Virus record (IMG/VR): IMGVR_UViG_3300009706_001346
Span: 1 to 21,473 of that record
DNA length: 21,473 bases
Origin: a virus
Reading direction: 5' to 3' (one strand)
The stretch's first letter is position 1, and every line of letters starts with the position of its first letter. Below, piece by piece: positions 8,199 to 15,116 of the stretch. Both the position numbers and the translations under genes were made by a program. The notes below the pieces were generated by a model that ran no database searches, was not told where the DNA came from, and was given only the letters and a program-made list of their open reading frames with translations.

Positions 8199-8561
8199 CT
8201 ACCGTTTCCCCCCTTGTTCGACGAACTCCCCGCCAACTTTCCGGTACTGACCGCTGCGTTCGCTGGTGACATCCACCAAACCTCGCGCGTTCAAGTATTT
8301 GGTCTTGCTACCAGGGCTATTAAATTCTGCGGCTCCGTCCCGTCTGATCTCTACGCCGACAAGCCCCTTGTCGCGGCACCATGCGGCATGCTCTGATGCC
8401 TGGTGCGGCATGACGCCGGACGACAGCGACTCGTGTCCCGTTCCCCAATAAGTCTCATGGCCGCCCGGCGTCTTCCGGTCGGCAATAATGTTCTTGATCC
8501 CATCTGCTCCACGCAGAAACTCTTCTTGGCTGATCTCTTTTCCGTGGACGATGTATTTCAT
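8199..8561 (-). CDS. Conserved small phage protein, 120 aa
   Basis: The frame is open upstream to a GTG at 8627, but the ATG at 8561 (MKYIVHGKEIS) overlaps the previous gene's stop as ATGA and is the better start. No strong ribosome site is present, so translation is probably coupled. Features are ISQEEFLRGADGIKNI, then GHESLSSGVMPHQASEHAAWCRDKGL and RDGAAEFNSPGSKTKYL (given in parts). The motif ESLSxGVxPxQ followed by RDGxxxFxSxxxKxxY occurs, from memory, in a small protein encoded between portal and scaffold genes in other podovirus-like phages. Its function has not been assigned to my knowledge. It ends exactly where the scaffold-like gene begins. Confidence 0.7.
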   Translation of the reverse strand: MKYIVHGKEISQEEFLRGADGIKNIIADRKTPGGHETYWGTGHESLSSGVMPHQASEHAAWCRDKGLVGVEIRRDGAAEFNSPGSKTKYLNARGLVDVTSERSGQYRKVGGEFVEQGGKR

Positions 8562-8740
8562 TTTGGGCGTCGATTCATTGTGCAGTTGCGGCAAAAGCTG
8601 TAGTTCTTCCGCGTCCCCTCGGGGCACGATTCAATTGGGAACCGCTTGCCGCATTTTATGCAATTCTTCTCGTAGGCGCGGGATGTCGTAAGTTTTCCGA
8701 TCACGGCACCCGTCACTGCGTAGACTGTCGTTGTTTTCAT
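8558..8740 (-). CDS. Small zinc-ribbon protein, 60 aa
   Basis: ATG at 8740 overlaps the portal stop by four bases (ATGA) and follows a GGGGGG tract about six bases upstream. The product starts MKTTTVYAVTGAVIG and contains two Cys pairs, CIKC (about residues 27-30) and CRNC (about 51-54), with one more Cys between, in the arrangement of a zinc ribbon. The basic tail (TMNRRPK) could bind nucleic acid. It sits between portal and the next gene with overlaps on both sides, so it is made with the head proteins. Its role is unknown. Too short for most gene finders when the longer upstream reading (to 8944) is chosen. Confidence 0.75.
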   Translation of the reverse strand: MKTTTVYAVTGAVIGKLTTSRAYEKNCIKCGKRFPIESCPEGTRKNYSFCRNCTMNRRPK

Positions 8741-10620
8741 TGCATGCCCCCCTGCTGCTGCTCTTGGCCCTGCTGCTGACCGGCGCTCGCCAAGAGCGAC
8801 TGCTGATTCTGGACTCGCTGCGCATCCGGCGTCCCGCCCGTCGATACACTCTTTCTGACGTATTCGCGGCTGGTATTGGCCGGCATACCCGGCGCGTTGC
8901 CTTCCGGTGTGGTTGGCTCGTAACCGTCGTCGAATGTGATCCACCGCTTGATCCGCGGCATATCGGCCATGTCTGCGTAGTCTTCGACGATCGCCTTGAA
9001 GTCGATCGATCCGCCCTGTGCCCGAATCTCTTCTCGTAACGGGAGTGCGAGATCCCGCAAGAACGCGGTCAAACTCTGCATCCGCTCGGTTGGCGACTTA
9101 TACGCCATCGAGTACGGCTCGACCTTGAAGTTGTACTGTAGGTAGTCGCCCTCGCGTTCCCCTGGCGTCCACGAAGCATCGATGGGGAGATCGATTCCGC
9201 TTTCGTGCCGCTGGCCAGGAATCTCCTTGACTGCATCCACCCACAGCATCCAGCCAATATCACTCATGATATTGGCCGTGAAAGCGACCACATGGTACTG
9301 CATCTTAGCTTCACGCTTCGACACGGCACCGTGGATCAGCTTATCTTGCCCAAGGGTGTCCGACTGCGGTCCAAGGCCGGCCATCGCATCGAGATTACCG
9401 GCCATCCGGGAAAATGTGCCGTCGATGTTCGAGAAGAACGCGAGGTCGGTTTGGTCAACGCCGGCAAAGTGAATCTCCTTGACGGAGTCGATGTCGCTCA
9501 CCTTTATCATCTCATTATTGCCAGCCGACTGGATCTGCTGTGCGTCCTGCCCGTCCCCGCGGTAGGCCGTGACTGTCTTTGAATCGCGTGAGTTGCGGGA
9601 TTGCTTCCGCATGATCGAGTTCATCAGGTCGTGCAGCCCCTTGAGGTTCTGCGCGGGTGAACTCGGCATGATGTTGTCTGGAACATCCGAGAATGACAAC
9701 AGATGGAATGGCCCACCCTCGGGTCCGTCCCACTTTTCAATGAGCAATGGAAGCAGCCCATCCTCACCGGCATCCGAGAATACGCACCACTTGCCCTCAC
9801 GGGGCAGCCACACATCCATCAGGTTGACCATCGGGCTGGTTTCGTCGTGATCTACGTTCGCCTGTGTCATTTCGCTGACTGGATCGGCACCCTCGTGTCG
9901 CTGGTCGCTGTCCCATTTGCTGCTGGATTTCAGTTTTTCTACGTTTTCCTTGAAATCATCGAACCGCATGTCCCCCTTCACATCTTCAAGCGGAACCCGA
10001 TATTCATGGACTGCAAACTCGATCTTCTCCCATGACGTTGCACGGGTATCGAAGATGAAGTCGTCCAGTGAGACTCGCGCCAACATCGGCCGGCCGGGGT
10101 CCACCCAGATGTTTGGCTCGATCCCGCCAGCTTGGGCTTCTCTGTACTGGTCCCATACGCCCTGCGGTGCGCCTTCCCACGGTTCGGTGGGCATGTCGGG
10201 GTTTGGCATCTCGATCGGCTTACTCGGTGCGAGGAACACTTTGGCAATGCCGACCGAAAAGAACGCATCGAGAACAATCATTCGCAGCGATTCTTCGATG
10301 TGAATCTCCGCGATGTGGTTGTTGACTGCCGTCTGGAACGTCTTTGAGAATCGGTAAAGGCTGTCTTGTGCTGTTGTGATGAGGACACGGGGGCGCTCGG
10401 CAGCGAGCGAAAACGTGTAAGTATTCGCAGTCAAATTTAACATATTGACGAGAACTTCACGCACCTTGCTGTCGCCATCGCCATCCGAGTCGCCCCAGTG
10501 CGAACCCACGTACTCTTCGATGAGTTTCTTTCGATTCTCACAGAATGGCCGTAGCGTCTTCCGGGACGTTCGGATCGCCCTCGCAAGTTTTGAACGGTCG
10601 GATTTTTTGAGTGGATTCAT
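8737..10620 (-). CDS. Portal protein
   Basis: A 627-residue frame from ATG at 10620. The length, the gene order (terminase, small gene, portal, scaffold, coat) and internal features fit a podovirus-type portal: helical N-terminus with RPFCENRKKLIEEYVGSHW, VLVNMLNLTANTYTFSLAAERP, a central region with NLKGLHDLMNSIMRKQSRNSRD (in parts), and a C-terminal Gln/Gly-rich tail (SAGQQQGQEQQQGGMQ). This ring would sit at the capsid vertex and dock the terminase. The ribosome site is weak (GAAG at a distance), and a run of nine or more C residues lies just upstream in the leader. A 45-bp conserved block lies about 40 bases upstream and is a likely promoter. Confidence 0.85.
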   Translation of the reverse strand: MNPLKKSDRSKLARAIRTSRKTLRPFCENRKKLIEEYVGSHWGDSDGDGDSKVREVLVNMLNLTANTYTFSLAAERPRVLITTAQDSLYRFSKTFQTAVNNHIAEIHIEESLRMIVLDAFFSVGIAKVFLAPSKPIEMPNPDMPTEPWEGAPQGVWDQYREAQAGGIEPNIWVDPGRPMLARVSLDDFIFDTRATSWEKIEFAVHEYRVPLEDVKGDMRFDDFKENVEKLKSSSKWDSDQRHEGADPVSEMTQANVDHDETSPMVNLMDVWLPREGKWCVFSDAGEDGLLPLLIEKWDGPEGGPFHLLSFSDVPDNIMPSSPAQNLKGLHDLMNSIMRKQSRNSRDSKTVTAYRGDGQDAQQIQSAGNNEMIKVSDIDSVKEIHFAGVDQTDLAFFSNIDGTFSRMAGNLDAMAGLGPQSDTLGQDKLIHGAVSKREAKMQYHVVAFTANIMSDIGWMLWVDAVKEIPGQRHESGIDLPIDASWTPGEREGDYLQYNFKVEPYSMAYKSPTERMQSLTAFLRDLALPLREEIRAQGGSIDFKAIVEDYADMADMPRIKRWITFDDGYEPTTPEGNAPGMPANTSREYVRKSVSTGGTPDAQRVQNQQSLLASAGQQQGQEQQQGGMQ

Positions 10621-10657
10621 GTGGTTTCTTCGGGGGGGGGCGATTCTCGAATTTACG

Positions 10658-10702
10658 AAACCCCTACATAACTAATCAAGAAAAAGTTGGAGTTTGCGTT
10701 GT
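10658..10702 (-). promoter_or_regulatory. Conserved 45-bp block upstream of portal gene
   Basis: This block starts right after the stop of the gene at 10708 and ends about 38 bases before the portal ATG. It matches the block at 13140-13184 in 26 of the first 28 positions and in the last eight (plus strand TGCGTTGT), with identical spacing. On the minus strand the core reads CTTGATTAGTTATGTAGGGG. The AT-rich element ending in TAGGGG resembles phage single-subunit RNA polymerase promoters, but a sigma-factor promoter or operator is also possible. Confidence 0.65.
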
Positions 10703-10707
10703 AAATT

Positions 10708-11295
10708 TTACAAGTTTTCTGAAATTAACTGCTTTTCGAGTTCATCGAGGATCGCAAATTGCCTTCTGTGGTCGTCCTCAAACGCCTGCTTGTCGTTTGA
10801 TTTCTTTTTCTTCTCCGCGTAATGCTTTGCGCAGATGTCCATAAACTTCACTGGTGCCTTGTCTCGGCCGTAATCCAAGAAATACCAAGCAGAACTCGAC
10901 GGTGCGTCCTTGATCTTCACCAGCATGTTGCCGATGTTTTCAAACGCCCACTCAAGGTCGGAGTCCCAGTCGGAATCCCCCTTGTTTCTGGCCAAGGCGT
11001 CGACCTGTATGTCTGTGAATCCGCTGTTAAGTTGAGGGGGGTTCTCGGCCACTTCCTTCTCGACTTTCTCTTTGATGTCTGGGTAGGGATGCTTGCGGGT
11101 GGGCTTTCCGGCTGGGAAATAGCTCGATGCCACCGCGAACGCCTCGTCCTCTGAGCATTTCAGTTCTGCCTGGATACGAAGCCTGACTTCCTTGAATTCG
11201 AGCCATCGGCCATCGGCTCGCAATCTCAGGAAGAACGCATGTTTCGACTCTTCTTTTTGGTTACCAGCGATAATCGCCTCCAGTCTTCGCGGCAT
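10708..11295 (-). CDS. Terminase small-subunit-like protein
   Basis: I choose ATG at 11295 (MPRRLEAIIAGNQ), which overlaps the terminase large-subunit end by 35 bases; an upstream TTG at 11328 is possible. No clear ribosome site precedes either, so coupling is likely. The N-terminal 60 residues are helical (RWLEFKEVRLRIQAELKCSEDEAF, in parts). The central motif LEWAFENIGN, then DAPSSSAWYFLDYGRD and FMDICAKHYAEKKKK, matches a pattern (WxxENL, DAPSxxAWxLLxWAR, F...K) that I recall in small phage proteins next to large terminases. A small terminase or terminase accessory role is therefore plausible. The gene lies downstream of the large subunit rather than upstream, the reverse of the usual order. 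Confidence 0.6.
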   Translation of the reverse strand: MPRRLEAIIAGNQKEESKHAFFLRLRADGRWLEFKEVRLRIQAELKCSEDEAFAVASSYFPAGKPTRKHPYPDIKEKVEKEVAENPPQLNSGFTDIQVDALARNKGDSDWDSDLEWAFENIGNMLVKIKDAPSSSAWYFLDYGRDKAPVKFMDICAKHYAEKKKKSNDKQAFEDDHRRQFAILDELEKQLISENL

Positions 11296-13117
11296 TGAGT
11301 TTGTCTCGTGCGGCGAAGCGATGCCCAACGGTTTCCCGCTTGGGTGGCTCCTTTTTACCCTTCACCTTGATGACTTCTGAGTCCTTCACGCCCAGCCATC
11401 CGCAGGCGGCGGCGATCGCGACGTCTCCGTGTGTCATGCCCTTATCTGCGTTGCTTTCGGAGTTTTTGGCCCCGGCGTGGAAGATTCTCCCGTTCGATCC
11501 CATCTCATATTCCAACATCTCAGTCAGGATCGTTTCCGATCGGATGACAACCTGCATCATTCGCATCGAGTCCTGCAGCGAGCCGAGGATCACCGTTCCG
11601 CTGTCTTGGTTCTGATAGCCGTATTTCTTGGTCTTTTTCTCACTTCCAAGCTGATCTCGGCCCTGCCGGTACATATTGTGGTAGCCCTCTTGTGCGAGGA
11701 CTTTCATGAATTGAAGGCCCGGCCCATTACATTCGGGGACCAGAAACGCCTCGTGGAACCATTTGCAGACGCCGATCGTGAATCTCGCGAACTCTTCCGG
11801 CGACATGGATCGGGTGGTGAACTGCCCAACCTGCTCGTGGGTGATCCTGTCGAAAATGACGAGTGCCGAGTTACTGGCGTATGCGCCGCCTGTTCCAGCC
11901 GCAATGTCTGCCCCAATAGAGAATTCCGAATGGGCCGGCCGGACCCCGTCAAATGGGCACCACAGCTTGAATTGACCATTCGACACGGTCGACCAAGTGG
12001 CCTCGAAGTCCATAGCATCAACTCCCAATCGACCAACGACGAACGGGTCAAGGATGTCGTCGGCCATGACCCGAGCGATCACCGTCTCATCGGCGAACCT
12101 CTCTGCCGAGCCGTGGAAGTCGATGTCGAGTTCCTGGGCAATCTCGACCGGGCTGTTTACTCGATCGCACTGCTTGTCGTACCAAGTCGATCTTGGGTTT
12201 CCCCGCACGAATTTCAGTTGGGTGAAGTCGTAATCGTCCTTCCAGTCGTAATCTTCCGGTAGTGGCACCTTCTCGCCGCCAATGTCCTTGTAGAGACCGA
12301 TCCGCTTGTCTGGATGCTCAGACCAGTGCAGGAACACCTTCTCAACGTCCTTGTTTCGGACCTTCAGATAGAAGGGTCCACCAACGCCAAACCTGCCATT
12401 TGGCGTTGAATTGAAGATCCGGCAGCGGGTCACGTCGCGAGTCGAGGTGAAAATCTTGGCCGCACCAGGCATCTTTGAAGTTTCATCCATCAGGATGGCT
12501 GTTCGCCTGTCACCCGTCGCCATATTGTCGACAGTCGCTTCACCGTCGAATGCACTGTTATTGTCGAGGTTTTTGCAATGTTTCTGCCGGCGTTCCATGT
12601 TCGGAAGCATCCAGATCGGTGTGTGTTTCCACCAGAAATCTAGCTTTTTGAACAGTGCTTTTTCACTCTTTCCGTCGACTAATTCCTCTTTTTCGGATGT
12701 TAGCAGGAATAGCTGATTCGAGTGGAACCGCCATCGATGCTCCAAAACGATCAGGCACATCCACGACGCCCCCATGTCCCGGCTCTTGGGGACTGCCACG
12801 TCATCGATGCCGATCAGGCTCTGTAGCCGGGGAATCTCCCGCTCTTGGTAGCCGTAAGGGATAAATGGCCGCAGCGGGTGATCTGGATGCTCTTTCGGGT
12901 TGAGGGTCCAACCGAACACCGCGGTCGAGAAAAGGATGTCCCGTGCGCAGATAATCCAGATTTCACGGGCGAACTCGGGATTTTCGTACCCAAGTTTGAG
13001 TATCTTGCGGCGAAATCGCAGGTTTCCCGCCAGATCCTTCGGGACCAGGTTCTGGTAATACCAGTCGGTCGGACCCAGCGGGCACTGGCTTTGTAGGTTT
13101 GTCGACTTCCAGTCCAA
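11261..13117 (-). CDS. terL: Terminase large subunit
   Basis: The start is TTG at 13117 with GGGGA eight bases upstream; no in-frame ATG fits better. The 618-residue DNA-packaging motor shows a Walker A variant PKSRDMGAS (110-118), Walker B AILMDE (D211, E212), and a coupling motif FNSTPNG (235-241). The C-terminal nuclease has IGADIAAG (D404), VPECNGPG (E462) and HGDVAIAAACG (D565), giving the three acidic residues expected of an RNase H-like nuclease. It would translocate DNA through the portal using ATP and cut concatemers. It is the first gene of the leftward virion operon, about 25 bases downstream of the 45-bp promoter-like block. Confidence 0.92.
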   Translation of the reverse strand: MDWKSTNLQSQCPLGPTDWYYQNLVPKDLAGNLRFRRKILKLGYENPEFAREIWIICARDILFSTAVFGWTLNPKEHPDHPLRPFIPYGYQEREIPRLQSLIGIDDVAVPKSRDMGASWMCLIVLEHRWRFHSNQLFLLTSEKEELVDGKSEKALFKKLDFWWKHTPIWMLPNMERRQKHCKNLDNNSAFDGEATVDNMATGDRRTAILMDETSKMPGAAKIFTSTRDVTRCRIFNSTPNGRFGVGGPFYLKVRNKDVEKVFLHWSEHPDKRIGLYKDIGGEKVPLPEDYDWKDDYDFTQLKFVRGNPRSTWYDKQCDRVNSPVEIAQELDIDFHGSAERFADETVIARVMADDILDPFVVGRLGVDAMDFEATWSTVSNGQFKLWCPFDGVRPAHSEFSIGADIAAGTGGAYASNSALVIFDRITHEQVGQFTTRSMSPEEFARFTIGVCKWFHEAFLVPECNGPGLQFMKVLAQEGYHNMYRQGRDQLGSEKKTKKYGYQNQDSGTVILGSLQDSMRMMQVVIRSETILTEMLEYEMGSNGRIFHAGAKNSESNADKGMTHGDVAIAAACGWLGVKDSEVIKVKGKKEPPKRETVGHRFAARDKLNAAKTGGDYRW

Positions 13118-13139
13118 TGCACAATTCCCCGGTTAAACA

Positions 13140-13184
13140 AAACCCCTATATTACTAATCAAGAAAAAAACGGGAAATGCGTTGT
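13140..13184 (-). promoter_or_regulatory. Conserved 45-bp block upstream of terminase gene
   Basis: Second copy of the block at 10658-10702. On the minus strand the core reads CTTGATTAGTAATATAGGGG, followed by TTT, with ACAACGCA 14 bases upstream of the core, exactly as in the other copy. It ends about 23 bases before the terminase TTG start. Sequence between the two conserved segments differs but is also purine/pyrimidine-biased. Confidence 0.65.
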
Positions 13185-13242
13185 GATTTGTTGGAATTTC
13201 TAAAAGTTTTCAGTAGAATGCTTGTGTTCGTGTTAGTTTCAA

Positions 13243-13309
13243 CGTCGGCCCCGGTGATAATTCTTGGTGCAGCTATGCGCCCACTATCACGAACGAGCCG
13301 GGGCCGACG
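13243..13309. promoter_or_regulatory. Inverted repeat upstream of serine recombinase
   Basis: CGTCGGCCCCGG (13243-13254) and CCGGGGCCGACG (13298-13309) are perfect 12-bp inverted repeats. A second inner pair, GTGATA (13254-13259) and TATCAC (13285-13290), is nested inside. The element ends 21 bases before the recombinase start. It could be the recombinase's own crossover or accessory site, a regulator binding site, or a leader hairpin. There is no T tract, so a terminator is unlikely. Confidence 0.7.
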
Positions 13310-13330
13310 ACCACACAGAGGGGAATGGGA

Positions 13331-14110
13331 ATGGAAGAAGCGATCATCTATGCTCGGGTTTCACCGAAACCGGAGCATAAGAAGGACAGGTGCGAGTCAA
13401 TCGACACTCAGATTGAGGGGTGCCAGGCTTACTGCCAGTCTTACCAAATGAACCCGTCAGTGATCCTGCGTGATCCTGGGGTTTCCGCCAGAAAGAATCA
13501 GCTTCTTGACCGCCCCGAAGGCAGGAAGATCATGACGCTCGGCTACAGGCACATCGTGGTCCTCAAGCTGGATCGCATGTTTCGCAGCACGGCTGACGGA
13601 CTCCTGACCATCAAGGAGTTTCACAGGAGGGGAATCACGCTGCATTTAGCCAACGAATCAGGAGTGTCCCTCACATCGAACACGGATGAGGGGTACTACG
13701 TTCTCACGATGCTTCTTGCCCGTGCAGAATACGAGGCCGCGAAAACTGGTTCCACCACCGCCCACGCACTGAATCGAATCCAAAAGCAGGGTCGGATTGT
13801 GAGCCGGTCGTGCCGGTACGGGTACAGGGAAATCGAAAGCAAAGGAGCCGACAATAGGAGGAGGTTCGAGCGGTGCGAAGAGGAGCAATTCTATGCCGAC
13901 TACATTGAGGAAATGAGAGGCGAAAAGATCGGCGCTACTTGGACTGAGGCTTCGGACAGAATGAACCGGGAAGGACTCCTCTTGCGAGGCGCGAGATGGA
14001 ATCGTCATAAGACGACGAGGTTTTACAAGTCCGTTCGCAGGTTCAAACTCGAAGGCGATGAACTTGTGGAGACGATCAAGCATGTAAACGAAACGGAGCC
14101 GATCGCATGA
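13331..14110 (+). CDS. Short serine recombinase
   Basis: GAGGGG at 13318-13323 is one base from the first ATG (13325) but seven from the second (13331), so I use 13331 (259 aa). The resolvase catalytic domain begins IIYARVS (nucleophile Ser11, Arg9), then DTQIEGCQAYC, a KLDRMFRSTADG motif with the active-site arginines, and LARAEYEAAKTG leading to the long helix. The recombinase domain follows (RYGYREIE, then ATWTEASDRMNREGLLLRG and W.RHKTTRFYKSVRR). The usual zinc-ribbon and coiled-coil tail of large serine integrases is absent, making it short for that class. It could integrate or excise a phage or invert DNA. It is the first gene of a rightward cassette and overlaps the next start by ATGA. 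Confidence 0.88.
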   Translation: MEEAIIYARVSPKPEHKKDRCESIDTQIEGCQAYCQSYQMNPSVILRDPGVSARKNQLLDRPEGRKIMTLGYRHIVVLKLDRMFRSTADGLLTIKEFHRRGITLHLANESGVSLTSNTDEGYYVLTMLLARAEYEAAKTGSTTAHALNRIQKQGRIVSRSCRYGYREIESKGADNRRRFERCEEEQFYADYIEEMRGEKIGATWTEASDRMNREGLLLRGARWNRHKTTRFYKSVRRFKLEGDELVETIKHVNETEPIA

Positions 14111-14340
14111 ATCGACGTGAATTTATCGGAACGACTGCGGTGGGATTGGTCGCCGGCAAGATGCCTGTGGATGTGGTCCCACTGCCGGTCAAGGACATGA
14201 CATACATGGGGTCCGCAGTCTGCGTCTTCCCGTCCGACGACGGACCATACGCCGAATGGATCTCGGTCAATTTCCAACCAACAGCAAACGAAATGAAACC
14301 GATCATCGCGTCCCTGAATAAAGTGAAACTGAGACCATGA
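14107..14340 (+). CDS. Small protein with twin-arginine-type leader
   Basis: ATG overlaps the recombinase stop (ATGA). The 77-residue product begins MNRREFIGTTAVGLVAGKMP, which matches the twin-arginine export pattern (RREFxG plus a hydrophobic stretch), although the hydrophobic stretch is short. The middle carries MGSAVCVFPSDDG, shared with the next protein, followed by PYAEWISVNFQPTANE. No catalytic motif is visible. If exported by the Tat system, the mature part would be only about 55 residues and would have one Cys. The leader may instead be a captured fragment of a host gene. Function unknown. Confidence 0.65.
   Translation: MNRREFIGTTAVGLVAGKMPVDVVPLPVKDMTYMGSAVCVFPSDDGPYAEWISVNFQPTANEMKPIIASLNKVKLRP
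14204..14244 (+). repeat. 41-bp direct repeat, copy 1
   Basis: Identical to 14458-14498 over 41 bases, and encodes MGSAVCVFPSDDG in the same frame of its gene. The last 7 bases also belong to a 15-bp repeat (CGACGGACCATACGC, 14238-14252) found again at 14366-14380. Confidence 0.92.
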
Positions 14341-14618
14341 AATCACCAGCCGAATTTAGAGTCATCGACGGACCATACGCAGGTAGGAATCTTGAGTCTC
14401 ACCCGCAGACACTCGGCCTGATGGTGCCGCCAGTCGAATTACCATTCCTTGACCCCAACATGGGGTCCGCAGTCTGCGTCTTCCCGTCCGACGACGGAGA
14501 AAATTGCCTCACTTCAAATTACTCCCTCGACCTCGAAATGGGGACTGCGAAGTGGAGAGGGTTTGGTGTCGTGGGATTGGAAGTTGATTTGTTTGAAGAT
14601 GGGGAGGATTTCGGATGA
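14337..14618 (+). CDS. Small protein sharing segments with its neighbour
   Basis: ATG overlaps the preceding stop (ATGA). The 93-residue product starts MKSPAEFRVIDGPYAGRN, a pattern seen in small phage proteins (from memory, FRVIDGPYAG). Two parts are shared at the DNA level with the upstream gene: DGPYA and MGSAVCVFPSDDG. The order of these parts is reversed compared with the upstream gene, so segments were copied between them rather than the whole gene being duplicated. The C-terminus (VVGLEVDLFEDGEDFG) is acidic. Function unknown. Confidence 0.7.
   Translation: MKSPAEFRVIDGPYAGRNLESHPQTLGLMVPPVELPFLDPNMGSAVCVFPSDDGENCLTSNYSLDLEMGTAKWRGFGVVGLEVDLFEDGEDFG
14458..14498 (+). repeat. 41-bp direct repeat, copy 2
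   Basis: Exact copy of 14204-14244, 254 bases downstream and inside the next gene. The absence of any silent change suggests a recent copying event or active gene conversion. Confidence 0.92.
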
Positions 14619-14734
14619 AAACAGATGAGAGGTTTCCGTGGTGGATGTTCGTCGCACTCGCGGTGTGGCTTGCAGCGCCTACAATTTTCCGCCAGTACCA
14701 CCACGAGAAAAAGGATACGACCGATGGCGAGTGA
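14615..14734 (+). CDS. 39-residue single-pass membrane protein
   Basis: ATG overlaps the previous stop (ATGA), with GGGAGG about ten bases upstream inside the previous gene. The product starts MKTDERFPWW, then has a hydrophobic helix (MFVALAVWLAAPTIF, about residues 11-25) and a charged, His-containing tail (RQYHHEKKDTTDGE). A positively charged flank after the helix is consistent with one membrane span. Small membrane proteins in phage cassettes can be holins, superinfection-exclusion factors or regulators; nothing here distinguishes these. It overlaps the next gene by 11 bases. Confidence 0.6.
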   Translation: MKTDERFPWWMFVALAVWLAAPTIFRQYHHEKKDTTDGE

Positions 14735-14909
14735 AAAGAAGCACTACGAAATACCCAAATGTGACCTGCTAACCTGCCCTAAGTGCAATTACACCGGCTC
14801 CGTCTTTGACGACTTCGACAACCTTGGAGCGTCAGGCGAGACCAACGTATTCTGCAATCGGTGCAACTCTGAGTTTAACCCAGATACTGGTGATGTGGGA
14901 GCAGATTGA
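14724..14909 (+). CDS. Small zinc-ribbon protein, 61 aa
   Basis: I start at ATG 14724 (MASEKKHYEIPK), inside the end of the preceding gene; the frame is open further upstream but that part is the shadow of the membrane-protein gene. Two knuckles, CPKC (about residues 18-21) and CNRC (about 45-48), frame a classic zinc ribbon, with CNYTGSVFDDFD and ETNVFCNRCNSEF as strands. A third Cys precedes. Such ribbons bind nucleic acid or proteins. It is one of at least four small Cys-pair proteins in this window. Function unknown. Confidence 0.7.
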   Translation: MASEKKHYEIPKCDLLTCPKCNYTGSVFDDFDNLGASGETNVFCNRCNSEFNPDTGDVGAD

Positions 14910-14912
14910 ATC

Positions 14913-15116
14913 ATGAACCCAGGCGACCGAGTCCAACTACGCAATGCCCTCGTAACAGTCACAGGTGGCTCACACGGCGCTGGGACCGAATACACAGTCT
15001 GGCGGCGGTTCGAGACAAGTCGGGGCGACAGGCTGGCTCTGATGGACGGTGACCGGATTGTGCTGCCTTGTGTTCCGGTGGAGCAGGTTGAGTCGGTGTT
15101 GGGAGTGGGTTCATAG
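14913..15116 (+). CDS. Small SH3-like protein, 67 aa
   Basis: ATG three bases after the previous stop. The sequence MNPGDRVQLRNALVTVTGG, then TEYTVWRRFETSRGDRLALMDGDRIVLPCVP (in parts), has the Gly-Asp-x-Val turn and alternating strands of a small SH3 or KOW-like barrel, as in proteins with a GDRV start. There is no membrane or catalytic motif. It is the last gene of the rightward cassette and its final codons overlap the end of the HNH gene on the other strand by six bases. Fold is an inference from pattern only. Confidence 0.65.
   Translation: MNPGDRVQLRNALVTVTGGSHGAGTEYTVWRRFETSRGDRLALMDGDRIVLPCVPVEQVESVLGVGS

Noticed and set aside
8627-8944. Longer upstream versions of the two small genes between portal and scaffold
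   Set aside because: The extended frames are shadows of the portal or zinc-ribbon genes; the ATGA overlaps at 8740 and 8561 give better starts.
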